Shown here: positions 1 to 9,944 of the stretch, piece by piece
Layout of the letters: each line of letters starts with the position of its first letter
Numbering within the stretch: position 1 is the first letter of the stretch
Origin: Patescibacteria group bacterium
GTDB taxonomy: Bacteria > Patescibacteriota > Minisyncoccia > Phycocordibacterales > GWA1-40-21
Direction: 5' to 3'
Assembly: GCA_018968925.1 (NCBI GenBank)
Contig: JAGWZI010000006.1
Location: 1 to 34,579, forward strand
Length of the DNA stretch: 34,579 nucleotides
Program-made: the position numbers and the translations under genes
Notes under the pieces: model-generated
Told to the model about the DNA's origin: nothing
Seen by the model: only the letters and a program-made list of their open reading frames with translations
The model's database searches: none

Positions 1-1497
<1,497 letters not shown>

Positions 1498-1670
1498 TTC
1501 CTATTCGGAAATTTAAAAACCACAACTGCCGCATCCGCTTCAAACGGATACGGCCATGTTTCGACCTGTCATGTGGAATCAATCCGCACGACAGATCATT
1601 TTTACCTGCCTGTCTGCGCCGCCTGAAAGACCCCGTCCGACATAGGTCGGACGAAACCGGCGGCGCGACA

Positions 1671-1687
1671 GAATTCAGTTGTCAATT
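1671..1687 (-). promoter_or_regulatory. boxA-like antitermination element in the 23S leader
   Basis: Minus strand AATTGACAACTGAATTC resembles rRNA-leader boxA sequences of the TTGAnAACTnAAT type. Located between the terminator-like hairpin and the 23S gene. Confidence 0.4.
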
Positions 1688-1702
1688 TTCGTTCGTTCCG
1701 AT

Positions 1703-1763
1703 GAAAAAACCGCCTTCCGGCGGCTCATGGAGTCAATGCCAAAGCATTGGCTATATGAACCGC
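1703..1763 (-). promoter_or_regulatory. Candidate transcription attenuator: antiterminator hairpin overlapping an intrinsic terminator
   Basis: Minus RNA: GCGGTTCAT-AT-AGCCAATGC-TTTG-GCATTGACT-CC-ATGAGCCGC (1720-1763, 9 bp + 2x2 internal loop + 9 bp), mutually exclusive through 1720-1723 with CCGCC-GGAA-GGCGG-TTTTTT (1704-1723). Confidence 0.6.
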
Positions 1764-1803
1764 TGTAAAAATTGGTTTTTGTTCTGCATATCTGAGCCAG
1801 GAG

Positions 1804-1831
1804 AGTATAGCGGAAATCAAAATAAAGTCAA
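1804..1831 (-). promoter_or_regulatory. Promoter of the 23S rRNA transcript: TTGACT-N16-TATACT
   Basis: Minus strand TTGACT (1826-1831), 16-bp spacer, TATACT (1804-1809). Predicted start ~1797, upstream of the 23S leader and downstream of the previous gene's terminator. Confidence 0.72.
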
Positions 1832-1912
1832 GGAAAATAAGCCGATTTCGGGGATTTCCTGTGTACAAAATGCGGAAACCGGTTTTGAGCCTTATTTTGC
1901 AAGGGAGAAAAG

Positions 1913-1942
1913 AAAAACACCCCCGAAAAAACAGGGGTGTTT
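1913..1942 (-). terminator. Intrinsic terminator after the TrpF-like gene
   Basis: Minus strand AAACACCCC-TGTTTTTTC-GGGGGTGTTT-TT. Confidence 0.65.
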
Positions 1943-1953
1943 CGAACGAAAGA

Positions 1954-2724
1954 TCAGCCGGCGATTTCAAATAGCCTAAGCGCTTTCCGCACGTACGCTC
2001 CGGCTAAAGCGAGATCAAGACCGTCATCTTTGTTCCGCAAACGGCCCTCGGCATCGATGGAAAGACGCGGGAACTCCTTTGCGAGAAGCGCGACCGCGTC
2101 GAGCGTTTCGGCGGAAAGACCGCCGGCGATGCCGAGACCGATCTGCATGTTCTTCGCGGAAAGAGCCTCGAGATGGCCGCGCATGCGATCGACATCGAGC
2201 AACTGTCCTTTCCCGCCTGACGGGTCGAGAAGAACCGTATCGACAAGAATGTCGTACTCCCCGATCTTCTCGGCAAGCCTTTTCGGCGAATTGCCGATCA
2301 TCGTGAACGCGTAGCCGCCGACCTGTAGCACGATCGACGGAAGCCTTCCCCGCCGTTCAATATGCCCTTTGACGTATTTCTCGATGCTGCCGGGATCCGG
2401 CCACGGAATGTTCAACTGAAATCCGTGCAGATGCTCTCCGCCCCACGAATGCTCGAGAACCGTGAGCTGTTGGTCCAGCGTTTCCGGATCATCGGTATTG
2501 TAGTGGATGAGGTTCAACGTATGCGCCGAATCGGGAAAAATATCGCTGATGCCGTGCATGTCCGGATACCGATTCGGATATTTGTTGCGGATATTGCGCA
2601 CGGTCTTCCAGCTTGCAAGGACTCCGACCATGAGAAGGCACTTTTCATTCTCCGGAAAAACTTCCAGACATGCGTCGACTTCCCTCTTCAACATGAACCC
2701 GGTGATGCCGATGTATGGTTTCAT
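1954..2724 (-). CDS. TIM-barrel protein, phosphoribosylanthranilate isomerase (TrpF)-like
   Basis: 256 aa. VDTVLLDPSGGKGQLLD and IGLGIAGGLSAETLD resemble TrpF-type phosphate-binding barrel motifs. SD GGAAGGAG 7 nt upstream of ATG. Confidence 0.6.
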   Translation of the reverse strand: MKPYIGITGFMLKREVDACLEVFPENEKCLLMVGVLASWKTVRNIRNKYPNRYPDMHGISDIFPDSAHTLNLIHYNTDDPETLDQQLTVLEHSWGGEHLHGFQLNIPWPDPGSIEKYVKGHIERRGRLPSIVLQVGGYAFTMIGNSPKRLAEKIGEYDILVDTVLLDPSGGKGQLLDVDRMRGHLEALSAKNMQIGLGIAGGLSAETLDAVALLAKEFPRLSIDAEGRLRNKDDGLDLALAGAYVRKALRLFEIAG

Positions 2725-2752
2725 TGCACGACTCCTTCCTCTTTTTTCAAAG

Positions 2753-2797
2753 AAAAAACTCCTGGTTTGATAGTACAGGAGCTTTCCGAAAAATCAA
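2753..2797 (-). promoter_or_regulatory. Terminator of ndk with the next gene's promoter embedded in it
   Basis: Minus strand CTCCTG-(TACTATCAAAC)-CAGGAG-TTTTTT (2753-2781). TACTAT (2770-2775) lies in the loop, with TTGATT (2792-2797) 16 bp upstream. Confidence 0.5.
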
Positions 2798-2808
2798 TAT
2801 AGATCTTT

Positions 2809-3405
2809 TTATCCCAAAATGTGCCCGAGATCGGTCTCGTAGATGACCATTTCCTGGATGTGGCGGTATTTGAGGACTTCGTTTTGCTTGAACCAAAGGT
2901 TGATCTCATTCTTCGCTTCGTCGACGGAACCGGACGCGTGGATGACGTTGCGCACCGCGCGGCCGTCCGTGTCGGCAAGCTGATAGGAATCGAGGACGAG
3001 ATCGCCGCGGATCGTGCCGACATCGGACGTGAGCGGCTCGGTCGAGCCGACAAGCTTGCGCACGAGCGCGACCGCATGCGCCCCTTCGAGGACGAATGCG
3101 ACGACCGGGCCGGACGTGAAGTATTCGACGAGATTGCCGAGCACGCGCTTGCCGATATTCAAGGGATCGTTCGACGGCGCTTTCAGGCCTTTCTTCTCGT
3201 AACCGGCGATGGTTTTCTCGCCGACTTTGCGGAGCCACTCGGGGTCGAGCGTGTAATGCTTCTCGGCCTGCTCGCGCGTCGGCACGAGCATCTTCATGGC
3301 GACGAGCTTCAGGCCGACCTTTTCGAAGCGGCCGATGATCTCGCCGACGAGCGACCTTTGCACGCCGTCCGGTTTCACGATGACGAATGTCTGTTCGGTT
3401 TTCAT
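2809..3405 (-). CDS. ndk: Nucleoside diphosphate kinase (long form with insertions)
   Basis: FVIVKPDGVQR, GAHAVALVRKLVGSTEP, and RNVIHASGSVDEAKNEINLWF (active-site His). Confidence 0.93.
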   Translation of the reverse strand: MKTEQTFVIVKPDGVQRSLVGEIIGRFEKVGLKLVAMKMLVPTREQAEKHYTLDPEWLRKVGEKTIAGYEKKGLKAPSNDPLNIGKRVLGNLVEYFTSGPVVAFVLEGAHAVALVRKLVGSTEPLTSDVGTIRGDLVLDSYQLADTDGRAVRNVIHASGSVDEAKNEINLWFKQNEVLKYRHIQEMVIYETDLGHILG

Positions 3406-3407
3406 GG

Positions 3408-6167
3408 TTATACCTTTATATCAGGTTTTTTGTATTTTTCCAAAATCGCCCGCTCCACTTCCTGCCGGTCGGCGCCGTATTTCTGATACGACAATTCCTT
3501 TATTTTATCAATGAACAGTTTGTCGCCGCGCGGCGGCAGGTTCGTGAGAAGCGAGAACGGTTTCGTCGGCTTGCCGCGCGAAAGCAGCTTGATGTACGAG
3601 TGGTGCATCTCGATGTTCATGAGATCATTCGCGGAAAAGACCGGCGCGAACTGCTTGGCGAGATATTCGGCATCATCCGATGATACCCGGAAGACGTCCA
3701 TGGTGCCGACGTTGCCGAAAACGGCGTCCTTGATCTTCTCGTCGAGCTGCTTGATGAATTGGTGTGCCACCGTGAGCGAAAGCTTGTACTTGCGCGCTTC
3801 GGAGAGGATGACGGCGATCGAGTCGGTCGTGACGTTCTGAAATTCGTCGATATACAGATAGAACGGCGGCAGATCGGCGCCGAGGGAATCAACGCGCGAG
3901 AGCGCGGCCATCAGGATCTTGCCGACGATAATGAGACCGATCAGGTTCGAATTGATGTCGCCGAGCCGGCCTTTCGCCAGATTGACGAGGAGAATTTTCT
4001 TGTTGTCCATCACGTCCCGGAAATCGAACGCGGATTTCTCCTGCGAGACGATCGGCCGCATGATGTCGTTCGACAGGAAGACGTCGAATTTCGAGGTGAT
4101 GTAGGGCACGATGTTCGCAAGCGACGCTTCCCCGCCGGCCTTTGCCGCGATCTCGCGCCAGAACTGGATGACGATCGGGTTCTTGCATTTTGCAAGCTTC
4201 AGCTCGCGATATGCCTTGTCGGAAAGCACGCGCGAAACATCAAGCAGGGTCGATCCCGATTCCGGGTCCTCGATCGTGAGCATCACCGCGTTCCGGAAAT
4301 ACTGCTCGAACATCGGGCCGCCCGCGGTCTTCATGTCGAACAATTTATTGAAAATGGAAAGCATCTCGTTCACCACGAAGGTCTTCTGCTCCGGAAACCG
4401 TCTGTCATATTCGAGCATGTTGAGCCCCATCGGCCGCTCGGTGTGGCTCGGGTCGAAATAGATGACGTCGCCGTATCGCTCGGGCGGAATGTACGAAAGG
4501 ACTTCCTGGATGTCCGAACCGTGCGGATCGAGCATGCAGACGCCGTCGCCCGCGAGAATGTCCTGGCGGATCATCGATTTCAGCATCGTCGTCTTGCCGG
4601 TGCCGGTCTGGCCGATGAGATAGACGTGCCGCAGGCGGTCTTCGGCCGAAATGTGCACCGGCGTGCGAACGTTCCGGTAGACGTTCTCGCCGAGAAGGAT
4701 GCCGTCCATCGGCAGATCGAGCGGTGCGGGCGCAGACACGGCATTCGTCTGGCGGAGTTCCGACGAGCGGCTCGCGGTGCCTTCCGGCAGATGCATGACA
4801 GTCGTCAGTTCTTTCGTACTCAGCGTGAGCGCGCGGCGGTCGTCGAAAAGGCGGAAGGAAAAATCCCGCGCCATTTCGAGGAGCCGCTTGCCTTCAACGC
4901 GGTCGAAGACAAAGCGGTTGCCGGAGGTATTTTCAAACTGGTTGAACGACGATTCGATATCGGCGAGGATCGCTCCGGCGCGCTCGCGCGAGGCGGCCGA
5001 TGCCATGATGCGGATATTGACGGAAAGCAGCGGGTTCGCCGTCTTCTTCCTCACCGCTTCGACTTTCGTCGCGTTCGGCGCCGCCGATGTGCCGTCTTTC
5101 TTCTGTTTTTCCATGCCCACGAGCTGGGCTCCCGCGTGCTTGAACATGTTGAGGAACGAAATGTCCGCCTCATCGAGCGCGGCTTTGAACGGCATTCCCT
5201 TCTCGAGCCCTTTCAGCACGCGCTGGAAAAAACCCATCATCTCGCGCGGTGCCGGTTTCACGACAATCTCGACGGACGCGCCCTCGCCGACCTTCGCGAT
5301 CTTTGAGAAGCTCTCGACAAGGACGGCAAGCGGATCGTGATCGTACTCCTCGTACGTCCGGATCGGCAGGACGGCGTTCGCAGCGAGCGCGGCGTACGAT
5401 CCGACGTAATCGCCCGATTCATTGAAAATATTGTAATCGTCTTTCTTCTCGGCGATCACGGCGTCGGGAAAGACCGATTGGAGCTGTTTCTCGAAAAGCG
5501 TCCGCTTGCCGTCCGGCACCGCCATATAGAGCACGGTCTCGTTCGATCCTTTGGCGCTCGCAAGCTCGATCGAAAAATATCCCGGGCCGTTCGCATCGTC
5601 GCGCTCGACCGAAAGCATGCCGGCATAGAACTGCTCCATTTTCGAGACGAGCTCCTTGAGCCCTTTCGTTTTTTTGTCCTCGTCCTTGCCTGCAGCCGGC
5701 AGCGAAACCTCAAATAATGTCATGGCAAGCGCTTTCCAGATCGGACCGCGTTCGTTTTTACCGGTCGCGAAACCCGCTTTGACGTATTGAACAAGGAAAC
5801 GCTCGAAGTCGTCGGCGACATGCGGGTCGCGGAGACCTTCGACGACGGAGAGCGTATTGAGCACGCCTTTTTCCTGGAGGACCGTGATGAGCTCGGCCAT
5901 CTTTTGGTCGTGAGCTTCGGGCGCAAGATCGAGGACGATCGCTTCGCGTTCGGGATGCTTCAGCACATATTCTTTTGCAAGCATGTCGTCCGCATCGCGC
6001 TCAGCATGTTTTCTGATCTCGCGACTGACCACTTCTTCCCGACGCGCCGTTTCGCCGCGTTCGGCAAGCGCCGCTTCGTGCCGCTTGACCTGCTCTCGCA
6101 GGAAGGAAAGCTCTTCTTCAGGCGTCCTGAATTTCTGCTCGGAAACATCGGCGAATCGTTCTGCCAT
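3408..6167 (-). CDS. VirD4/TraG/TraD-like (type IV secretion DNA-binding domain) AAA ATPase
   Basis: YLIGQTGTGKTTMLKSMIRQDI (Walker A), LPPFYLYIDEFQNVTTDSIAVILSEARKYKLSLTVAHQF (Walker B plus sensor). Start MAERF chosen because the -10 TATAAT (6177-6182) overlaps the longer ORF start. Confidence 0.88.
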   Translation of the reverse strand: MAERFADVSEQKFRTPEEELSFLREQVKRHEAALAERGETARREEVVSREIRKHAERDADDMLAKEYVLKHPEREAIVLDLAPEAHDQKMAELITVLQEKGVLNTLSVVEGLRDPHVADDFERFLVQYVKAGFATGKNERGPIWKALAMTLFEVSLPAAGKDEDKKTKGLKELVSKMEQFYAGMLSVERDDANGPGYFSIELASAKGSNETVLYMAVPDGKRTLFEKQLQSVFPDAVIAEKKDDYNIFNESGDYVGSYAALAANAVLPIRTYEEYDHDPLAVLVESFSKIAKVGEGASVEIVVKPAPREMMGFFQRVLKGLEKGMPFKAALDEADISFLNMFKHAGAQLVGMEKQKKDGTSAAPNATKVEAVRKKTANPLLSVNIRIMASAASRERAGAILADIESSFNQFENTSGNRFVFDRVEGKRLLEMARDFSFRLFDDRRALTLSTKELTTVMHLPEGTASRSSELRQTNAVSAPAPLDLPMDGILLGENVYRNVRTPVHISAEDRLRHVYLIGQTGTGKTTMLKSMIRQDILAGDGVCMLDPHGSDIQEVLSYIPPERYGDVIYFDPSHTERPMGLNMLEYDRRFPEQKTFVVNEMLSIFNKLFDMKTAGGPMFEQYFRNAVMLTIEDPESGSTLLDVSRVLSDKAYRELKLAKCKNPIVIQFWREIAAKAGGEASLANIVPYITSKFDVFLSNDIMRPIVSQEKSAFDFRDVMDNKKILLVNLAKGRLGDINSNLIGLIIVGKILMAALSRVDSLGADLPPFYLYIDEFQNVTTDSIAVILSEARKYKLSLTVAHQFIKQLDEKIKDAVFGNVGTMDVFRVSSDDAEYLAKQFAPVFSANDLMNIEMHHSYIKLLSRGKPTKPFSLLTNLPPRGDKLFIDKIKELSYQKYGADRQEVERAILEKYKKPDIKV

Positions 6168-6218
6168 ATTTTCCGTATTATAACACACGAAATCGGGCAA
6201 TCTGCTATACTAAAGGCC

Positions 6219-7247
6219 ATGGAAAAGAAGGAAAAGCGGCATATCGCGATTCAAATTACCGCAAGCATCATCCTCCTTGCGGCGGGTTTTGCCGCGGGCT
6301 ACGCTGTCATGCATGCGAAAACGACCGACCTCGTCCGGAGCATCAGGCCGGTGCACGAGAACAATTTCAATTATCAGTTCGTCTTCCCGCTCCTGAAATA
6401 CGATTTCGGCGCCGCGCGTCCGTATCTCGAGGACAAGGATCTCGAGCAGAAAATAAACGCGTATGTCCAAAACGCCTACGAAAACAACCGGGCTGAGAGC
6501 ATCTCCGTCTATGAGGCGAATCTCCTCGATAACGATTGGGCCGGCGTCAACGCGGATGCCGAATATCATCCTGCAAGCATGATGAAAGTGCTTATCATGA
6601 TCGCCTATTATCGGCAGTCGCAGCTTGATCCGGCAATCATGAACCAACGGTTCATATATACGGAACCGATCGCCGATCAGGCGAATGCGATCGAATACAA
6701 TCTGCCGTCCGATCTCGTCGTCGGACAGACATATAACGTCCGCGACCTGATCGCCCTCATGATTGAGCGTTCCGATAATGGCGCCGAGACCTTGCTTCTC
6801 GACAATTCGAACCAGACGATCCTGAACGACATCTATCATGATCTCGGCATCGAGGTGCCGACCGACGTGCCCGACTTCACGATCTCGCCGCGCACGTATT
6901 CGGCATTCATCCGCATCCTCTACAATACGACGTATCTGACCGACGCGGAATCAGAAGCGGCATTGTCGCTCATGGCGAGCACGACGTTCACAAAAGCGCT
7001 CGCCGCAGGCGTGCCGGCAGATGTCACCGTCGCCCACAAATACGGCGAGCATGTCGACACCGACGCCGCGAACGCGGTGACCGCGACCGAACTTCACGAC
7101 TGCGGCATCGTTTATGCCGAAAATCCCTACCAGATCTGCGTCATGACAAAAGGCTATCCCGACGAGACCGAAGCCGATCTCGCCGGCATCATCAAGGATA
7201 TCTCCGCTCTCGTGTACCGGTATAAAAATTCGGCGGAAAACAACTAG
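6219..7247 (+). CDS. Membrane-anchored class A beta-lactamase-fold / DD-peptidase-like serine hydrolase
   Basis: N-terminal TM segment. SxxK motif in PASMMKV and SDN in ERSDNGAE. The KTG position is replaced by HKYGEH. Confidence 0.7.
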   Translation: MEKKEKRHIAIQITASIILLAAGFAAGYAVMHAKTTDLVRSIRPVHENNFNYQFVFPLLKYDFGAARPYLEDKDLEQKINAYVQNAYENNRAESISVYEANLLDNDWAGVNADAEYHPASMMKVLIMIAYYRQSQLDPAIMNQRFIYTEPIADQANAIEYNLPSDLVVGQTYNVRDLIALMIERSDNGAETLLLDNSNQTILNDIYHDLGIEVPTDVPDFTISPRTYSAFIRILYNTTYLTDAESEAALSLMASTTFTKALAAGVPADVTVAHKYGEHVDTDAANAVTATELHDCGIVYAENPYQICVMTKGYPDETEADLAGIIKDISALVYRYKNSAENN

Positions 7248-8014
7248 ACCTCCGTCAAAATTTCCACGCCTTTCGCGGTAATAACGATCGTGTGCTCGAA
7301 ATGCGCGGCGCGCGAACCGTCCGCCGTCTTGTACGTATAGCCGTCATCGTCGAGATAGACGTTCTTGCTGCCCGCAGTAAACATCGGCTCAATGGCGAGC
7401 ACCATGCCCGGTTTGAGCTTCTCGCCGCTTCCCTTTCTGCCGAAATTCGGCACGTACGGATCCTCGTGCACCTTGTAGCCGACGCCGTGGCCGCAGAGCT
7501 CTTCGACGACGCCAAAGCCCGCCGCCTGACCGACGCGCTCGACCGCGTATCCGATGTCGCCGATATGACCGCCGCCTTTTACCGCCTTGATGCCGGCAAA
7601 GAGCGCTTTCTCGGTCGCCAAAACAAGCTTTTCCGCTTCCGCATCCGCCGCACCGACGACGACCGTCGCCGCAGTGTCGGTGATGAGTCCCCGATGCGTG
7701 AGGCACATGTCGAACGAGACAATATCGCCGTTCGCGAGGATCTTCGGATGCTCGTTCGGAATGCCGTGGACGACCTCGTCGTTCACGGAGATGCAGACGG
7801 ACGCCGGGTATGGTCGCTTCGCGCCCTTCGGCCGGTAGCCGAGAAGCGACGGCACATCGCCGCCTTCGCGAGCCATTTTTTCGGCAAGCGCATCGAGATC
7901 GGCCGTCGAGACGCCGATCTTTGCGGCATTGCGCAAGGCCTGCATGATGGCGGCAAGCCGCCTGCCGCCTTCGCGCAGGATTTTTATCTCTTCGGGAGTT
8001 TTGATGGTGATCAT
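7244..8014 (-). CDS. map: Methionine aminopeptidase type I
   Basis: SVCISVNDEVVHGIP, GDIVSFDMCLTHRGLITDTAATVVVG, CGHGVGYKVHEDPYVPNFG, LAIEPMFTAGS. Confidence 0.95.
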   Translation of the reverse strand: MITIKTPEEIKILREGGRRLAAIMQALRNAAKIGVSTADLDALAEKMAREGGDVPSLLGYRPKGAKRPYPASVCISVNDEVVHGIPNEHPKILANGDIVSFDMCLTHRGLITDTAATVVVGAADAEAEKLVLATEKALFAGIKAVKGGGHIGDIGYAVERVGQAAGFGVVEELCGHGVGYKVHEDPYVPNFGRKGSGEKLKPGMVLAIEPMFTAGSKNVYLDDDGYTYKTADGSRAAHFEHTIVITAKGVEILTEV

Positions 8015-8628
8015 TTCGAGAATCCGAGCTTATGCATGAGATCGGCGTCGACAGCGTCCGGCGTCTGTTCTCCGTCGATGTCAAGCACGACGCAGTCCTT
8101 GTTCGTGCGGAAAAATTCTAATGCCGGCACAACGTCCTTGTCGAACCAGTTCATGCGGTTCTCGATGGCGGATGGAATGTCGTCCGAGCGGGCGCGAGCG
8201 GTGAGACGGGCGGTCGCCGATGCGCGGGAGACTTCGATATTGAGAATCTTGTAATTCGCGATCTCGAGGAATTTCATGGTGCTGTCGAGAAAGACCGCCT
8301 CGACGAGCTTGCGCGGCGCGCCGTCAAAAATGAGCTGTTCCGTACCGGTAAAATGCTCGATAATGTAGTTGATCCAGAGGCCGATAATAACCGGGTCCGG
8401 CGCGAGATTGCCCGCTTCGATCAGGCGCTTGACGATCTTTTGCACGTACGAATCACCTTTCGCGTATGCGCGCAGGAATGCGCCAGTCTCGATATGCAAA
8501 AACGGCATGTCATGCCTTGCAAAATAGTCTTTGAGCATCGCGACCTGCGTCCCCTTGCCGGAACCGGACCGGCCCATGAAGACATACGCCATCGGTGCGG
8601 GTTTTTTCAAATCGGTTTTCCTGGCCAT
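8011..8628 (-). CDS. adk: Adenylate kinase
   Basis: VFMGRSGSGKGTQVAMLKDYF P-loop, IFDGAPRKLVEAVFLD. Genomic position between secY and map. Confidence 0.9.
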   Translation of the reverse strand: MARKTDLKKPAPMAYVFMGRSGSGKGTQVAMLKDYFARHDMPFLHIETGAFLRAYAKGDSYVQKIVKRLIEAGNLAPDPVIIGLWINYIIEHFTGTEQLIFDGAPRKLVEAVFLDSTMKFLEIANYKILNIEVSRASATARLTARARSDDIPSAIENRMNWFDKDVVPALEFFRTNKDCVVLDIDGEQTPDAVDADLMHKLGFSK

Positions 8629-8667
8629 GGCGGCGATTATACCATGAACTGTCCGCCGGGCGGAAAC

Positions 8668-9939
8668 CTAGTACTCGCGCATCGTGATCTGCGCATCGAC
8701 TTTCTTGATGAGATCGATGATGACTGATACGACGATGAGGAGCGCAGTGCCGCCGACGGCAAGCGACGTGATGCCGGTAAGCGACCGGACAGCGAACGGC
8801 AGAACGGCAAGCACCGCAAGGAACGTCGCGCCGACAAGCGTAATGCGCGTCAGGACTTTGGCGAGATATTCCGAGGTCGCCTGGCCCGGACGGACTCCCG
8901 GGATGAATGCACCCGACTGCTGGAGATTCTTCGCGATCTGGTCGGGATCAAACGTGACCGCTGTGTAAAAATACGTGAAGAGAAAGACAAGGACGAAATA
9001 CAGGATGCCGTAGATCCAGACATTCGATATCCAGGCGTTCAGCGTCGCCGAGATCGATTTGATCGTCGGGCTCGCGGCAAGCGTCGAGAGGTATTTGAAG
9101 ATCATCTGCGGGAACAAGAGGATCGACATGCCGAAGATGATCGGCATGACGCCGGCCTGCGCGATGCGGAGCGGCAGGTAGGTCGACATGCCGCCCGTCG
9201 TCGCGCCGCCGCGCACGGTTTTCGCATACGTGACCGGCACCGGACGCTCAGCCTCGGAAATGAAGACGACACCGTAGATGACCGCGAGCGTGAACGCGGC
9301 GAGCAGGACGTACATTGGGATCTCGGACACGGAGAAGATGACGGACAATTGGCTCACGGTGCCCGGCAGGCTCGCCACGATGCCCGCAAAGATGAGAAGC
9401 GACACGCCGTTGCCGATGCCGAATTCGGTCATGAGCTCGCCAAGCCACATGAAGAGCATGGAACCCGCGGTGATGACGACCATATTGACGAGAAGCTCGG
9501 GCCGAGTGAGGTTCGCGATGATGCCGGCCGAAGCGAGAAGCGAGAGGAATCCGAACGCCTGGAGGAACGCGATCGGCACCGTGATGACCCGCGAGATCTG
9601 GTTGAACTTGGCGCGGCCGGCGTCGCCCTCCTCCTGGTACATCGACTTCAACTTGCCGGACACCATGGTAAGCAGCTGCATGGCGACGGACGCCGTGATG
9701 TACGGCGAGACGCCCAGCATGACGATCGAAAGGCGCGACATGCCGCCGCCCGAAAAAATATTCAAAAAGCTGAAGAACTGGCTGCCTGAGAAGAACTCAT
9801 CGAGCTTCGCCGCGTTGATACCCGGCACCGGGATGGTGGCAAGCAGGCGCGAAAGAAGAAGCGTGAGCGCGAGAAAAAGGATCCTGCCGCGCAGACCCTT
9901 GTCCTGCCAGATCATGCCGAGCTTCTCCGAGAATTTCAT
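8668..9939 (-). CDS. secY: Protein translocase subunit SecY
   Basis: RLLATIPVPGI, multiple TM segments, FTYFYTAVTFDPDQIAKNLQQSGAFIPGVRPG. Confidence 0.97.
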   Translation of the reverse strand: MKFSEKLGMIWQDKGLRGRILFLALTLLLSRLLATIPVPGINAAKLDEFFSGSQFFSFLNIFSGGGMSRLSIVMLGVSPYITASVAMQLLTMVSGKLKSMYQEEGDAGRAKFNQISRVITVPIAFLQAFGFLSLLASAGIIANLTRPELLVNMVVITAGSMLFMWLGELMTEFGIGNGVSLLIFAGIVASLPGTVSQLSVIFSVSEIPMYVLLAAFTLAVIYGVVFISEAERPVPVTYAKTVRGGATTGGMSTYLPLRIAQAGVMPIIFGMSILLFPQMIFKYLSTLAASPTIKSISATLNAWISNVWIYGILYFVLVFLFTYFYTAVTFDPDQIAKNLQQSGAFIPGVRPGQATSEYLAKVLTRITLVGATFLAVLAVLPFAVRSLTGITSLAVGGTALLIVVSVIIDLIKKVDAQITMREY

Positions 9940-9944
9940 AAAGA

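Noticed and set aside
1680-1685. TTGACA on the minus strand as a second 23S promoter
   Set aside because: No -10-like hexamer at 16-18 bp spacing (sequence there is GC-rich). Better explained as part of a boxA-like motif.
3759-5306. 515-aa plus-strand ORF antisense to the ATPase
   Set aside because: Arg/Asp/Val-rich shadow ORF typical of the strand opposite a high-GC coding region. No recognisable motifs.
3408-6167. VirD4/TraG-like ATPase as evidence of an integrated conjugative element
   Set aside because: No relaxase, other T4SS genes, integrase or att repeats nearby; such ATPases are common chromosomal genes in CPR genomes.
6219-7247. Class A beta-lactamase fold as an antibiotic-resistance gene
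   Set aside because: The KTG motif is not conserved and the protein is membrane anchored. A cell-wall or unknown hydrolase role is at least as likely.
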